The translations under genes and the position numbers were made by a program. Shown here one piece after another: positions 8,499 to 16,798 of a stretch of 64,000 nucleotides of DNA (positions are counted from its first letter, which is position 1; the number at the start of each line of letters is the position of its first letter). Location: assembly GCA_019637875.1 (NCBI GenBank), contig JAHBUW010000002.1:248001-312000 (forward strand), given 5' to 3'. Under the pieces are notes generated by a model. The model was not told the DNA's origin. It did no database searches and saw nothing but the letters and a program-made list of their open reading frames with translations. The stretch comes from Pseudobdellovibrionaceae bacterium (lineage in GTDB: Bacteria > Bdellovibrionota > Bdellovibrionia > Bdellovibrionales > Bdellovibrionaceae).

Positions 8499-9685
8499 CG
8501 TCCGGACGTGATCGCCGCGGCTTCCTGAGCGCTCAGTGGTCCGCGAGCGCCTTCATTGACGAAGATACGCCATTCTCGAGTCAACGCCCCGCTTTTCACC
8601 TGGTTCACCACTAAAAGCCGCAAATCCCAGTCCGTGCGTTCCTTCACGCAGGTCCAAGACTCCTGGCGGATGAACGAAACGCAAAACTGCGTCGAACGCG
8701 CGTCCGTCGTGAAGTTCAAAGTCAGGGGCGCCGTCGCGCTCGCGAACGCGTCTGCGCCCGCCGCCTGCACCGCCGCTTCGAACGTCAGCGTGGTGCTGAA
8801 CGCCGCGGCCCCCGTCGTCGACTCGTCGATCTGCGCCACGCGAAGCTTCGCGTAAGCCTCATCCCCGGGGGATTTCAGAACCCACCAACGATCGGCGCGT
8901 GCCGCGCGTTTTTGGGTCGCGGGATCCACGCTGAACCACTCGCGTTCGTGCATCACGCGGTCGATCCCGTCGGGAAGATAGAAGTTACGCGCCGTCGCCG
9001 CGTCGGCGGCCTCGAAGCCCGCGACCGCGCGCGCTTTGAGTTCGGGGTCGCGCAGCTTCGTGACGGCCAAAGCGCCGTTTTCGTCGAAGAACGCGAACCG
9101 CTCAAGCAGCGCGCCGACCACCTCGCCCGGTCCGGATAGGCCGCCGTTCAACTTCACATCGGTGCCGCGAAAAGCGATGTCCCAGTCGCGATCGACGCGG
9201 GCTTCTTCGTCCGTCATGCGCCGCTGGGCCAGCGACTGCAGATTCACGTAGGTAAAGACGTTCCAGGTCGGGTCACTCAAGCACCCCGCATGATCGGGAT
9301 TGGTGAACGGGTTCCCGCAGGCGCGCGCATCGATGTCGATTTCGCGTCCCGCTCCTGAAGAAGTGCCGATCGCCAACTTCACCCAGCCCGGCTCATTGGT
9401 TTCCGAGTGGTGATAAGACCGAATCTGCAACTTGTGAATGTTCACGCCGCTCCGGACGACGAAGACATCGAAGCGCGGCCAGATGATGTGCGTGGCCATT
9501 TCGTATTCATACCACTTCACGTTCTGGAACAAACCGCCCTTGCCGTCTTTCAGATAGTCGCCCGAGAACGCCTGGGGCTTTTCTTCCCCCGCGGGCGGTC
9601 CGGCTTTGGGCCGAAGCTCCACGCGTTCGCAGCCGAGACTCAAACAGATCAGAAACAGCGGAACGAGGTATTTCATCATGATCAT
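8495..9685 (-). CDS. HmuY-like lipoprotein, partner of the adjacent TonB receptor
   Basis: About 396 residues. The N-terminus is a lipoprotein signal with lipobox LSLGC. HmuY-type features are WDIAFRGTDVKLNGGLSG in the middle and a second related segment, DWDLRLLVVNQVKSG, near the C-terminus. HmuY family proteins are surface or outer-membrane haem-binding lipoproteins that pass haem to a TonB-dependent receptor. The gene starts inside the stop codon of that receptor (ATGA at 9682-9685). In-frame ATGs at 9679 and 9676 fit the AAGG site better, so the true start may be 6 or 9 bases later. Haem as ligand is inferred from the family; the haem-binding residues are not verifiable here. Confidence 0.65.
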   Translation of the reverse strand: MIMMKYLVPLFLICLSLGCERVELRPKAGPPAGEEKPQAFSGDYLKDGKGGLFQNVKWYEYEMATHIIWPRFDVFVVRSGVNIHKLQIRSYHHSETNEPGWVKLAIGTSSGAGREIDIDARACGNPFTNPDHAGCLSDPTWNVFTYVNLQSLAQRRMTDEEARVDRDWDIAFRGTDVKLNGGLSGPGEVVGALLERFAFFDENGALAVTKLRDPELKARAVAGFEAADAATARNFYLPDGIDRVMHEREWFSVDPATQKRAARADRWWVLKSPGDEAYAKLRVAQIDESTTGAAAFSTTLTFEAAVQAAGADAFASATAPLTLNFTTDARSTQFCVSFIRQESWTCVKERTDWDLRLLVVNQVKSGALTREWRIFVNEGARGPLSAQEAAAITSGR

Positions 9686-11730
9686 CCTTCGAAATTCAGT
9701 CCCAGGAAGAGCGTGCGACCCGTCGCCGGTCGCAAATCATAGACCTGCGCGGTGCCGTCGACCATCGTCGCGCGGCGCTCGTCCAGCAGATTGCGCACGC
9801 CCAAATACACTTCCAAGTTCCGGTTGATCGGGCGGTTGTAACGCAGATCCAGAACCGAGTAACCCGCATACGCTTCGGTGTTCGCGATGTCGGCGTAAGC
9901 GTCGCCGTTGTAGCGCCAAGTGGCGTTCAGGTTTCCGCGTTCACCCGCGAATTCGTAAAACAAGTTCAGCTGCCCTAGATAGAACGGGCGATTCGGTACG
10001 TAAAGGCCGGTTCCTTCGTCACGCGCGCGGGTGTAGACGAACGACGGCGACAACCGCCAGGCCGAGGCGAACTTCCAAGCGCCCGCGAGCTCGAAACCTT
10101 GAATTTGCACTCGGTCCAAATTCGCGAACCGGAACGCGCGTTCCGAGGTCCCCGTCGCGATTTCGGTCGTGGTGATCAAGCCGCCAACGCGGTTGTAAAA
10201 CAGATTTCCGTTCGCGCTGTAGTCCTGACCGCGCGCGATTTCGATACCCACCTGCGCGCTGACGGATTCTTCGGGCCGCAAATTCTCATCGCCGTAAACC
10301 ACGTAACCCGCGAACGAGCGGTGATCCAACAAGTAGTAGCGTTCCTTCAGATTCGGGCGGCGGAAACCCGTCCCCACCGAGGCCCGCACCGAAGTCGTAT
10401 GGCCGTCGATCCAATCGGCTTGGTGCAGCCAGTTCACCTTGGGATCGATGTGCATTCCGAATGCGGGATCGTGGGTCAATCGCGCGCCCGTGATGATCTC
10501 GTGACGATCACGGATCCAATCGTCCTGCGCGAAGATTTCGATGGAGTCTTGCGAACGACCGGCGACTTCGACGCTATCGTAAACCGTGGTCGCGTCGATC
10601 GCGGTGCGATTGCGTTGATCGAGGGTCTGCTTCTCCGCGACGGCCCCGACGCTCACGACATGTTCGTCCGTCGGGTTGAAGTCCCACTGCATTTCCACGC
10701 GTTGGCGGTCTAAAATCGCACTTTTGCTGGATTCCACGACCGCGGTCGTGGGGTCGTCTTCCATATCCAACTTGTCGTCCACGCGCTCGCCAAGGACGTA
10801 AACCGAAAACGTGGACGATTCCGACGGACTGACCTGATAACCGGCGCGCGCGCGCAGGCGTTTGATGTCGCCGCGGTTCTCGACCGGCAGGTAGCTCGCG
10901 TTGGGTTGCAGGCGGGCGAAGTAGGTCGTCGCGGACTCGTCCGCATAACCGGCCTCGAAGTTCACTTTGCGACGCTCACCCAGCTCACGCTCGTAGAAAA
11001 GACCGACCTGATTCTTTTCAAGATCGGGCGTATCACGCGTCACCGTTCCGGGGTCACGATCGATGCTCGCTTCCGCTTGACGGCTCAGACTGACTTTCCA
11101 GGCGTTTTGGCCCCGCCGCGCACTGGCCAAACCCTTCACCTGATTCGGCGCCGAAGGATCCACGCTCCGCCGTGTCCCCGCCCGCGTCTCGTCCGCGGGG
11201 AAGAATTCTTTCATCAGATCCAGCTCGTAACTGAAGCCGTCTTTCGGGCGTTTCGTGATGATGTTGATCACGCCGCCCATCGCCTGACCGCCGTAAAGCG
11301 CGGACGCCCCACCCTTCACGACCTCGATCCGATGAATGTCGTTCGCCGAAATTTGCGTGAGGTCCACCCCGGCCGAGGAGTTTTGCAAAATGGGCGCGCC
11401 GTCGATCAGAACCAAGACATGATCACCGCCCAGACCTTGCAAAACCGCGCTCTGTCCAGTCTTGCCGGTGGCGTTCATCAACGTGACGCCCGGGATCTCC
11501 AGCAAGGCCTCGGCCGCATTCCGCAAACGACGCTCACGGATTTCGGACTCACTGACGACCTCGGTTTTCACCGGGCCTTCTTTCAGGCTTTTCGGCGTAC
11601 GCGTCCCGGTGACGACCATATCGTCGAGTCGCATCGCGCTTTCATTGGCGGTGTCTTGAGCGAAGGATTGGGAAATCGCGGTGACCAGGAATAAACCCAC
11701 CCACAAACCGCGGCGCATTGACGTTGTCAT
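9682..11730 (-). CDS. TonB-dependent outer membrane receptor (probable haem or iron uptake)
   Basis: About 682 residues from the ATG at 11730, which gives a clean signal peptide (MRRGLWVGLFLVTAISQSFAQ) after four residues; a longer reading frame from 11814 has no signal peptide and crosses the divergent gene. The plug domain is evident: VVTGTRTPKSLKEGP (TonB-box region), AAEALLEIPGVTL, VLVLIDGAPIL, IHRIEVVKGGASALYGGQAMGGVINIIT. The remainder has beta-barrel character and ends with YLGVRNLLDERR and LFLGLNFEG. It is coupled to the HmuY-like lipoprotein gene downstream, suggesting haem uptake, although cobalamin or another siderophore is possible. No Fur box was identified with confidence. Confidence 0.87.
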   Translation of the reverse strand: MTTSMRRGLWVGLFLVTAISQSFAQDTANESAMRLDDMVVTGTRTPKSLKEGPVKTEVVSESEIRERRLRNAAEALLEIPGVTLMNATGKTGQSAVLQGLGGDHVLVLIDGAPILQNSSAGVDLTQISANDIHRIEVVKGGASALYGGQAMGGVINIITKRPKDGFSYELDLMKEFFPADETRAGTRRSVDPSAPNQVKGLASARRGQNAWKVSLSRQAEASIDRDPGTVTRDTPDLEKNQVGLFYERELGERRKVNFEAGYADESATTYFARLQPNASYLPVENRGDIKRLRARAGYQVSPSESSTFSVYVLGERVDDKLDMEDDPTTAVVESSKSAILDRQRVEMQWDFNPTDEHVVSVGAVAEKQTLDQRNRTAIDATTVYDSVEVAGRSQDSIEIFAQDDWIRDRHEIITGARLTHDPAFGMHIDPKVNWLHQADWIDGHTTSVRASVGTGFRRPNLKERYYLLDHRSFAGYVVYGDENLRPEESVSAQVGIEIARGQDYSANGNLFYNRVGGLITTTEIATGTSERAFRFANLDRVQIQGFELAGAWKFASAWRLSPSFVYTRARDEGTGLYVPNRPFYLGQLNLFYEFAGERGNLNATWRYNGDAYADIANTEAYAGYSVLDLRYNRPINRNLEVYLGVRNLLDERRATMVDGTAQVYDLRPATGRTLFLGLNFEG

Positions 11731-11801
11731 TACCGCTGTTATAACCAATTCTAGTAAGGGGTCAGGGAGCATTCTGATCCTTCCGAAAGGATGAAAACAA
11801 A

Positions 11802-12215
11802 ATGACAAAAGCATCTCTCCTTCTCGCCTTCTCTTTCCTTTTTTTCACGGCCGCGCACGCCGATGAGGGGACCGCCACCCCGTTTACCGACGTCGCGTTC
11901 GACGCCGCCCCCTCGGTCAAAGTGACCGTCGATGGCGATGAACTCTACCTCTTGGCTGTCAATGGTGTCGCGCGGGCGAACATCATGCAAGCTTGCGAAG
12001 CGGCTTACGGCGCGCAGTGCGGCTGCATGTTCGCGGAACGCTTCAGTGAAATGATGGCCAAAATCGGCCAGCCCGTCGGTGCGACCGCGGACCTGCGCCT
12101 TTATAAATTCACGACCCACGAGGTTGTGACAAAAGTCGGACAATCCGTGTCCACGGCCAATTTTGACGAAATCAAAACAAATCGCGAGCTGCGCAACGAA
12201 CTCTGCTTTCCGTAA
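11802..12215 (+). CDS. Exported protein of unknown function, Cys-containing
   Basis: 137 residues with a clear signal peptide (about 1-20, ending TAAHA) and a ribosome site (GAAAGGATG) close to the ATG. The mature protein of about 117 residues contains a compact Cys-bearing helix region (QACEAAYGAQCGCMFAERF) and a further Cys in the last residues (ELCFP), consistent with disulphides in the periplasm. It is divergent from the TonB receptor with about 70 bases between them. I do not recognise the family. Confidence 0.6.
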   Translation: MTKASLLLAFSFLFFTAAHADEGTATPFTDVAFDAAPSVKVTVDGDELYLLAVNGVARANIMQACEAAYGAQCGCMFAERFSEMMAKIGQPVGATADLRLYKFTTHEVVTKVGQSVSTANFDEIKTNRELRNELCFP

Positions 12216-12253
12216 GGTTGACCCGGCCGGGCGCTGGGGTAGGATTGAAAACC

Positions 12254-12766
12254 ATGAAAAACACCATTTCGCTTTTCGTGTTGATCCTGACCACCACCTT
12301 CCTCGGCGCCTGCTCGCCGAACAATGAGATGGTGGCTTCCCAACGCTCGCCGGAGTTCTTCAATCAGTTCATGAATCCGGCGGCGGATTTCTCGGTGGCC
12401 GAATCCAAAATCGGCGAACTCAAAGTGATGGAAGTCGGCGCTGAATACCCGATGCGCTACGTCCTTTTCCAAGATGGACGCTTTTACTACCAGATCGACA
12501 AGCTCGGTGACGGCACCGGCTGGTGGAAGTTGGAAGGCGGCGGTCTGGAGTTCACGGCGGTTCGCCCCATCTTCGACATGCACCTGTATTTGTCGGCCGC
12601 CGATGCGCAAACCGATGCGACCGTCCTGCGCTTCAACGACCGTCACGGCTTCAACTCGGTCAATATCCAACTGCGCGATCCGAGCGCCAATATGACGTCG
12701 TTCGGGATCGTGCCCACACGTTTGCCCGAGCTTCGCCCCTTCACGGCGCATCCCGCAGGGATATGA
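12254..12766 (+). CDS. Lipoprotein of unknown function
   Basis: 170 residues from the ATG at 12254, which directly begins a lipoprotein signal (MKNTISLFVLILTTTFLGAC, lipobox LGAC); the frame is open 36 bases further upstream but without a signal. The mature part has strands such as RYVLFQDGRFYYQIDKLGDG and GWWKLEGGGLEFTAVRP, resembling a small beta-sheet domain. The stop overlaps the next start as ATGA, so the two lipoproteins are probably co-expressed. No family recognised. Confidence 0.6.
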   Translation: MKNTISLFVLILTTTFLGACSPNNEMVASQRSPEFFNQFMNPAADFSVAESKIGELKVMEVGAEYPMRYVLFQDGRFYYQIDKLGDGTGWWKLEGGGLEFTAVRPIFDMHLYLSAADAQTDATVLRFNDRHGFNSVNIQLRDPSANMTSFGIVPTRLPELRPFTAHPAGI

Positions 12767-13032
12767 TCGCCCGGCCTTCCCTTTTCCTCGCGGCCGCGCT
12801 CCTCAGCTCTTGCGTCACGAGCCGGCCCGACTCGGGTCCCGTCACGCGACGTCCCTCAAGCCTCGATGTTCAACGCGCCCAATGTGAAATGAACTCCTCG
12901 CAGCTCGTGCTGGTGATGACCGGAAACGCGGGGCATATCGCGGCCGGACACGAAGCCGACGGTCGCTTCCACCATCCCCAAGAAATCGCCGACTTCGTTC
13001 GTTCGAACCCGACCGGCACCAACCCGGCTTGA
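12763..13032 (+). CDS. Short lipoprotein, possibly frameshifted
   Basis: 89 residues starting at an ATG overlapping the previous TGA. The N-terminus is a lipoprotein signal (MIARPSLFLAAALLSSC, lipobox LSSC), followed by a polar region with HHPQEIADFVRSNP. The ORF stops at 13030-13032, and another frame opens at the same spot with 40 further codons, so the gene may be short, or broken by a one-base shift. The function is unknown. Confidence 0.45.
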   Translation: MIARPSLFLAAALLSSCVTSRPDSGPVTRRPSSLDVQRAQCEMNSSQLVLVMTGNAGHIAAGHEADGRFHHPQEIADFVRSNPTGTNPA

Positions 13033-13154
13033 TGGACAAGCTCGCTGGAGCGACTCTCGATTCCGCGCAAGCTTACTCGAAGTTCATGCAGAAAATCGGC
13101 GTGATCTCCCTCTGGAAACGCGTCGAACGCGATCTTCCCGAACGCCCACATTAG
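13032..13154 (+). CDS. 40-residue ORF, possible continuation of the preceding lipoprotein
   Basis: Begins at ATG 13032, overlapping the previous stop (TGATG), and ends TAG at 13152-13154. It encodes a mostly helical polar peptide (MDKLAGATLDSAQAYSKFMQ then KIGVISLWKRVERDLPERPH) with ordinary local codon use. No ribosome site of its own is evident, so it would need translational coupling, or it is the true C-terminus of the upstream lipoprotein separated by a frameshift. The evidence is weak either way. Confidence 0.3.
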   Translation: MDKLAGATLDSAQAYSKFMQKIGVISLWKRVERDLPERPH

Positions 13155-13323
13155 CTCCGGATTTTTTATTGTTTCAGAGGGAAATCGCCTAGGTTTTTGA
13201 CGAATCCAGGCCCCTGTCAAAAGCGTCGACATTCGCTTTCAAGATTCCGTCGCACCGTCGTCTCACGACGGGACCGATTTCCAAAAAACCCCGCAATTTT
13301 CAGTCACGGCGGCACAATAAAGC

Positions 13324-13351
13324 TAACAAACCGGAACGATTTTTCCGATGT
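13324..13351 (+). promoter_or_regulatory. Possible sigma-28-like promoter ahead of the Flp pilin gene
   Basis: TAACAAAC and TCCGATGT are separated by 12 bases and end 26 bases before the flp start codon. They partly resemble the flagellar-type sigma-28 pattern TAAA(GTTT)-N11-GCCGATAA. The match is imperfect and was found by eye. The rest of 13155-13377 holds a perfect 7-bp hairpin (13255-13271, loop CTC) without a T-run and no gene. Confidence 0.2.
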
Positions 13352-13377
13352 GGAGCTTGTGAATGAAAGGGGTTTTT

Positions 13378-13572
13378 ATGAATAAACTTAAAACTTTCGC
13401 CCGCCGTTTTATCAACGATGAATCGGGTCAGGGTATGGCCGAATACGTCCTGCTGATCGTCGTCGTCGTCGGCGTCGCCTTCATGTTCCGCAAGAACATC
13501 ATGAGCATGGTCCAAGATAAAATGACCAGCGTCTCGGGCGAATTCCAGAACTTCAACGTCGAAGGAAAGTAG
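13378..13572 (+). CDS. flp: Flp-type prepilin
   Basis: 64 residues from ATG 13378 (AAAGGGG 5 bases upstream; the ATG at 13363 would place that site inside the gene). A basic leader (MNKLKTFARRFINDESG) is followed by QGMAEYVLLIVVVVGVAF. If the prepilin peptidase cuts after the Gly, Glu is at +5 and Tyr at +6, the EY signature of Flp pilins, and the hydrophobic stretch forms the pilus core. It is the first gene of the Tad locus and is presumably the major pilin subunit, polymerised by TadA/TadB and released through the RcpA secretin. Confidence 0.88.
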   Translation: MNKLKTFARRFINDESGQGMAEYVLLIVVVVGVAFMFRKNIMSMVQDKMTSVSGEFQNFNVEGK

Positions 13573-13627
13573 TCCTCGAACTCTCTAAGTTGGGGGGCCG
13601 TAGAGCTCCCCAACAAAGAAGGCGTTT

Positions 13628-13819
13628 ATGATTCTTGAGTACATCCTACTTCTCAGCATGATCGTACTCTTCGTCGTGTCCGTGGTCTTCACGGGGCCCA
13701 ATAAAGCATTCAAAAATGCCGGCCCCAAGCTCGCGGCGCGGGTCGAAAAACAGCTCATTACGGGCGACCGCTTTTCACGCGATGGCGTCACTCCCGCCAC
13801 CGAGTGGAAGGAGAAATAG
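13628..13819 (+). CDS. Small pilin-like membrane protein without a leader
   Basis: 63 residues with a GAAGG ribosome site. The protein opens directly with MILEYILLLSMIVLFVVSVV, looking like the mature end of an Flp pilin (EY then hydrophobic helix) but without the basic leader and Gly needed for prepilin peptidase. The remainder is polar and basic. Sited between flp and tadV, it is likely a structural or accessory part of the pilus. An unprocessed membrane anchor is the simplest reading of the sequence. Confidence 0.6.
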   Translation: MILEYILLLSMIVLFVVSVVFTGPNKAFKNAGPKLAARVEKQLITGDRFSRDGVTPATEWKEK

Positions 13820-13828
13820 ATTGGGCCC

Positions 13829-14341
13829 ATGGAATGGAATCTGCTCAACATCGTTGCTATCGGGTGCCTGACCGCCGCGGTCGTCGCTGACCTGCGCACG
13901 CGCAAGATTCAGAACATCCTGAGCCTGACCTCCCTGGTCCTGTGTACACTCGCCGTCATTTATGTTTCGTCCACGCAATCCACATCGCATTGGACCGAGC
14001 CCCTGAAAGCTTTTGGCCTCGCTTCCGTCATCGCGCTTTCGTTGTTCGCGATGAAAGTCTGGGGCGGCGGGGATGCGAAGATGTTTATCGCCGTTTCTCC
14101 ACTCCTGCTTTTCGCGGAAACGCCGATCTACCTTCTATGTTGTCTCGTTTGGGGATCGGTTCTGGGATTGACGTCAGCGCTCCTGAACGCCCGCATGGGC
14201 GCGATGATCAGCAATTTGTCCGTCCTGCTGATTCACCGCAAGGGCGTCGATCAATCGCACCTCGTGAAGGTGCCGTTCTCGGTCGCACTCCTCCTCGGAT
14301 ACCTCAGCCTGATGACCTTACGCGGACTGGGGGCCTTATGA
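13829..14341 (+). CDS. tadV: Flp prepilin peptidase (TadV/CpaA)
   Basis: 170 residues, the size of single-domain type IV prepilin peptidases. The two catalytic aspartates are visible: D21 in VVADLRTRKIQN and D82 in the GGGDAKM motif (family GxGDxK). Several hydrophobic helices cover most of the protein, placing it in the inner membrane. It should cleave the leaders of Flp and the TadE-like proteins. The stop overlaps the start of the next pilin-like gene (ATGA). Confidence 0.85.
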   Translation: MEWNLLNIVAIGCLTAAVVADLRTRKIQNILSLTSLVLCTLAVIYVSSTQSTSHWTEPLKAFGLASVIALSLFAMKVWGGGDAKMFIAVSPLLLFAETPIYLLCCLVWGSVLGLTSALLNARMGAMISNLSVLLIHRKGVDQSHLVKVPFSVALLLGYLSLMTLRGLGAL

Positions 14342-14631
14342 GCCGCAGCCCCCGCTCACAGCAAGGCCAAGCACGTTCGCGCCATCAGCGCGGCCAAGCC
14401 ATTGTCGAGTACATTCTCCTCATGGTCGTCCTGATCGGCGTGTTCGGCGCGATCATGAACATCCTCAAAGGCAACGACCTCGCCACGCGCTTCACCAGCG
14501 CGCCTTGGGAAAAAATCAACGGCATGATTCAGTGCGGGAACTGGGTCGGTTGCGGCGTCAATCAGACCGCGCCCGGCGTTCACCCGAATACGCAGAACCG
14601 GGTCCTCACTCTCGACCCGAAGAGGATGTGA
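14338..14631 (+). CDS. Flp/TadE-like pseudopilin
   Basis: 97 residues starting at ATG 14338 within the tadV stop. A long basic leader (MSRSPRSQQGQARSRHQRG) is followed by QAIVEYILLMVVLIGVFGAI, with Glu at +5 after the Gly as in Flp and TadE substrates. The C-terminal half contains a short Cys pair (IQCGNWVGCG), which may form a disulphide outside the membrane. It is probably a minor pilin or pseudopilin of the Tad system. Confidence 0.7.
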   Translation: MSRSPRSQQGQARSRHQRGQAIVEYILLMVVLIGVFGAIMNILKGNDLATRFTSAPWEKINGMIQCGNWVGCGVNQTAPGVHPNTQNRVLTLDPKRM

Positions 14632-14632
14632 G

Positions 14633-15283
14633 ATGGGCACGCGCGGAACCCCCTCCTACCTTCGAAACAAATCGCGCGATCAACGCGGCGTCATCGTCGC
14701 GGATTTCGTTTTCTCGATCGTCCTTGCGGCCGGCCTGGGCATGATCTTATTCGCGATGTCCTATACGCTGGCCGTCGTCGAAGTCACCCAGTACATCAGC
14801 TTCTCGGTCGCGCGCGCGGGAATGGCGGGACATAAAACCGCGCTCGAACAAGAGAATAAGGCGCGCGCGAAATACACTCAGCTGACGACCAGCAAAGGCG
14901 CAATCGGCAGTCTGTACGCCACGTCATGGTTTCAATTGGGTTCGCGAGATAAACTCGATGTCCGCCAAGGACCGACCGGTAACGGCGAAATGTTCGACCA
15001 AGATTTGGCGGGCGGCGCGGATAAACGAAACTGGTTCATCGGCGTCAGCATCCCTCTCACCGTCGGTCTGCTGAAGATGAAATTGCCTTTGATCGGCGAC
15101 ACCGCCCCCGACGAGGACGACGGCCCGCAAACCGCGCTCAACTCGATGCTGATCCGCGACCCCTCCGAAAAAGAGTGTAAAGACTTTTACGAGCAACGTC
15201 GTTCCGCGCTCAAAAATCTGCCCGCCGGTCGTCAGTTCTACCAAACCGGATCCTACGTACCGCTGGAGGACAACGGATGTTAA
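14633..15283 (+). CDS. TadE/TadF-like pseudopilin
   Basis: 216 residues. The leader-like RDQRG is followed by VIVADFVFSIVLAAGLGMIL, where the +5 residue is Asp rather than Glu; a single N-terminal membrane helix and a polar domain of about 170 residues follow. This is the arrangement of TadE/TadF/TadG pseudopilins, which are exported by or regulate the Flp machine. It starts one base after the previous stop and overlaps the next gene by 7 bases, so it is clearly part of the operon. Confidence 0.65.
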   Translation: MGTRGTPSYLRNKSRDQRGVIVADFVFSIVLAAGLGMILFAMSYTLAVVEVTQYISFSVARAGMAGHKTALEQENKARAKYTQLTTSKGAIGSLYATSWFQLGSRDKLDVRQGPTGNGEMFDQDLAGGADKRNWFIGVSIPLTVGLLKMKLPLIGDTAPDEDDGPQTALNSMLIRDPSEKECKDFYEQRRSALKNLPAGRQFYQTGSYVPLEDNGC

Positions 15284-15822
15284 AACCGTCGACCCCGCGG
15301 AAAACGCGCGCGCAAAAAGGAATGGCTTCGGTCGAAATCGTGCCGATCCTGCTTCTTTTCGCCATGCTCTTCAACTTCACGCTCGGCTTCTTCGGCGTCA
15401 TCCACGCCGGAATTCTGAATAGCATCGCCGCGCGCAACTACGCATTCGAGACTTTCCGCAATCGGACCAACCTCACCTACCTGCGTGACGTCGATCTACG
15501 AGGCGCGAACGAGGAAGTCGAAGCGCGCTACACGAAAGTGGGCTTCCGTTTTCACGGGATCATTTCCGAAAACAACCGCGGCTCGCAGGATTGGATCGCG
15601 ACTCAACGTCCGATCCGGTTCACGGATGCCGGCGGTATGGACGAAGCTCTAGGTGACAAGGGCGATCACACGACGTTGGTCCGGTCCATTCAAAGTACGG
15701 GAAAAGTGTCCGATACGTTTACTGGAATGTCGGCGGAAGAAGGAAAAAGCGGGGTCAATCCCGTTTGGTTGCAGACGCTTTACGGAATTTGTCTGAACTC
15801 GAAATGTGGACCGTCGAACTAG
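15277..15822 (+). CDS. TadE-like pseudopilin
   Basis: 181 residues. Basic leader (MLKPSTPRKTRAQKG), then MASVEIVPILLLFAMLFNFT: Glu is at +5 after the Gly, the TadE signature. A single N-terminal helix precedes a domain of about 140 residues that ends with two Cys (ICLNSKC). It is likely a prepilin-peptidase substrate acting as a minor pilin. It overlaps the upstream pseudopilin gene and is followed after 12 bases by the CpaB gene. Confidence 0.68.
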   Translation: MLKPSTPRKTRAQKGMASVEIVPILLLFAMLFNFTLGFFGVIHAGILNSIAARNYAFETFRNRTNLTYLRDVDLRGANEEVEARYTKVGFRFHGIISENNRGSQDWIATQRPIRFTDAGGMDEALGDKGDHTTLVRSIQSTGKVSDTFTGMSAEEGKSGVNPVWLQTLYGICLNSKCGPSN

Positions 15823-15834
15823 AAGGAAGAGCAG

Positions 15835-16740
15835 ATGGGTAACGAAACCAGGACATTATGGATTTCGGTTGGAGCGGGGCTGTTCGCCATGTTCCTCGTA
15901 TACTCGTTCCTTCAAGAACAAAAAGCCGAAATCGTGAAGCCCTACGGCGGCAAAATGAACGTCGTCTTCGCGCTGAAAGACATTCGCGAACTCGACACCA
16001 TTGACGACACGATGATCGAAGTGCGCGAGATGCCCCAAAGCTTCGTCGTGCAAGGCCAAGCGGTCCGCAATCCCGAAGACATCATCGGCTACGTCGCGGC
16101 GGCGCCGATCCAAAAGGGCGAACAAATTCTTTCGAACAAATTGCTGCAACCCGGTCCCGACACCGGAATTTCGTTGCAAGTTCAGCCCGGAAAACGTGCC
16201 CTGGCCGTTCCGATCAACGAATACACGGGCGTAGCGCGCCTGATCCGTCCCGGTGATCGTATCGACATCGTCGCGGCCGTGGACGTCGGCAAAGGACAGA
16301 ATCAACGTCGCGAAGTCGCGACCATCATGACCGACATCACCGTTCTCGCCACGGGCGTGAACGTCGTGAACAACATTCCCCGCTCGGTGGAACTCGATCC
16401 CGATACGGGCAAGATCATGCAGACGGTGCTGACGGGCGACACCCGGTACACCTCCGTGACCTTGGAGCTCTCGCCGAAGGAAGCGCAGGACATCGTGTTC
16501 TTGCAGACCGCCGGCGCGGGAAACATCTACTTCACTTTGAAAAATCCGAATGACCGCAATTCGACACAACGTCTGCCGAGTTCGGTGGCCGAAACAATCC
16601 TCGGACGTCCTTCGTTCGAGCCTTCGGCACCCGCCCCGGCACCGCCGGTCATTCAAATTCCGCAGCAACCGGTGCCGGTGGCACCCGCGCCGGCCGCAAG
16701 GCCGACGCAACGGCCGCGGAAAGGTTTCCGTCCGCTATAG
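15835..16740 (+). CDS. rcpC: Flp pilus assembly protein CpaB/RcpC
   Basis: 301 residues. An N-terminal membrane anchor (about 5-22) is followed by an SAF/beta-clip domain (about 40-110; IRELDTIDDTMIEVREMP, GYVAAAPIQKGEQILSNKLL) and the RcpC/CpaB domain with GKRALAVPINEYTGVARLIRPGDRIDIVA. The C-terminus is rich in Pro and Ala. CpaB proteins sit in the periplasm and help the secretin RcpA assemble. The order rcpC then rcpA then tadZA is the classical Tad order. A GGAAGAG ribosome site precedes the ATG. Confidence 0.85.
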   Translation: MGNETRTLWISVGAGLFAMFLVYSFLQEQKAEIVKPYGGKMNVVFALKDIRELDTIDDTMIEVREMPQSFVVQGQAVRNPEDIIGYVAAAPIQKGEQILSNKLLQPGPDTGISLQVQPGKRALAVPINEYTGVARLIRPGDRIDIVAAVDVGKGQNQRREVATIMTDITVLATGVNVVNNIPRSVELDPDTGKIMQTVLTGDTRYTSVTLELSPKEAQDIVFLQTAGAGNIYFTLKNPNDRNSTQRLPSSVAETILGRPSFEPSAPAPAPPVIQIPQQPVPVAPAPAARPTQRPRKGFRPL

Positions 16741-16798
16741 TTGATTATCGTTCACTGGGTTTGGGTTGGGTTCTGGTTCGGGGGCGTAAGGGGAGATC

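Noticed and set aside
13255-13271. Perfect 7-bp hairpin CCGTCGT-CTC-ACGACGG before flp
   Set aside because: No T-run follows, so it is not a terminator. It could shape the leader or upstream region, but there is nothing to assign it to.
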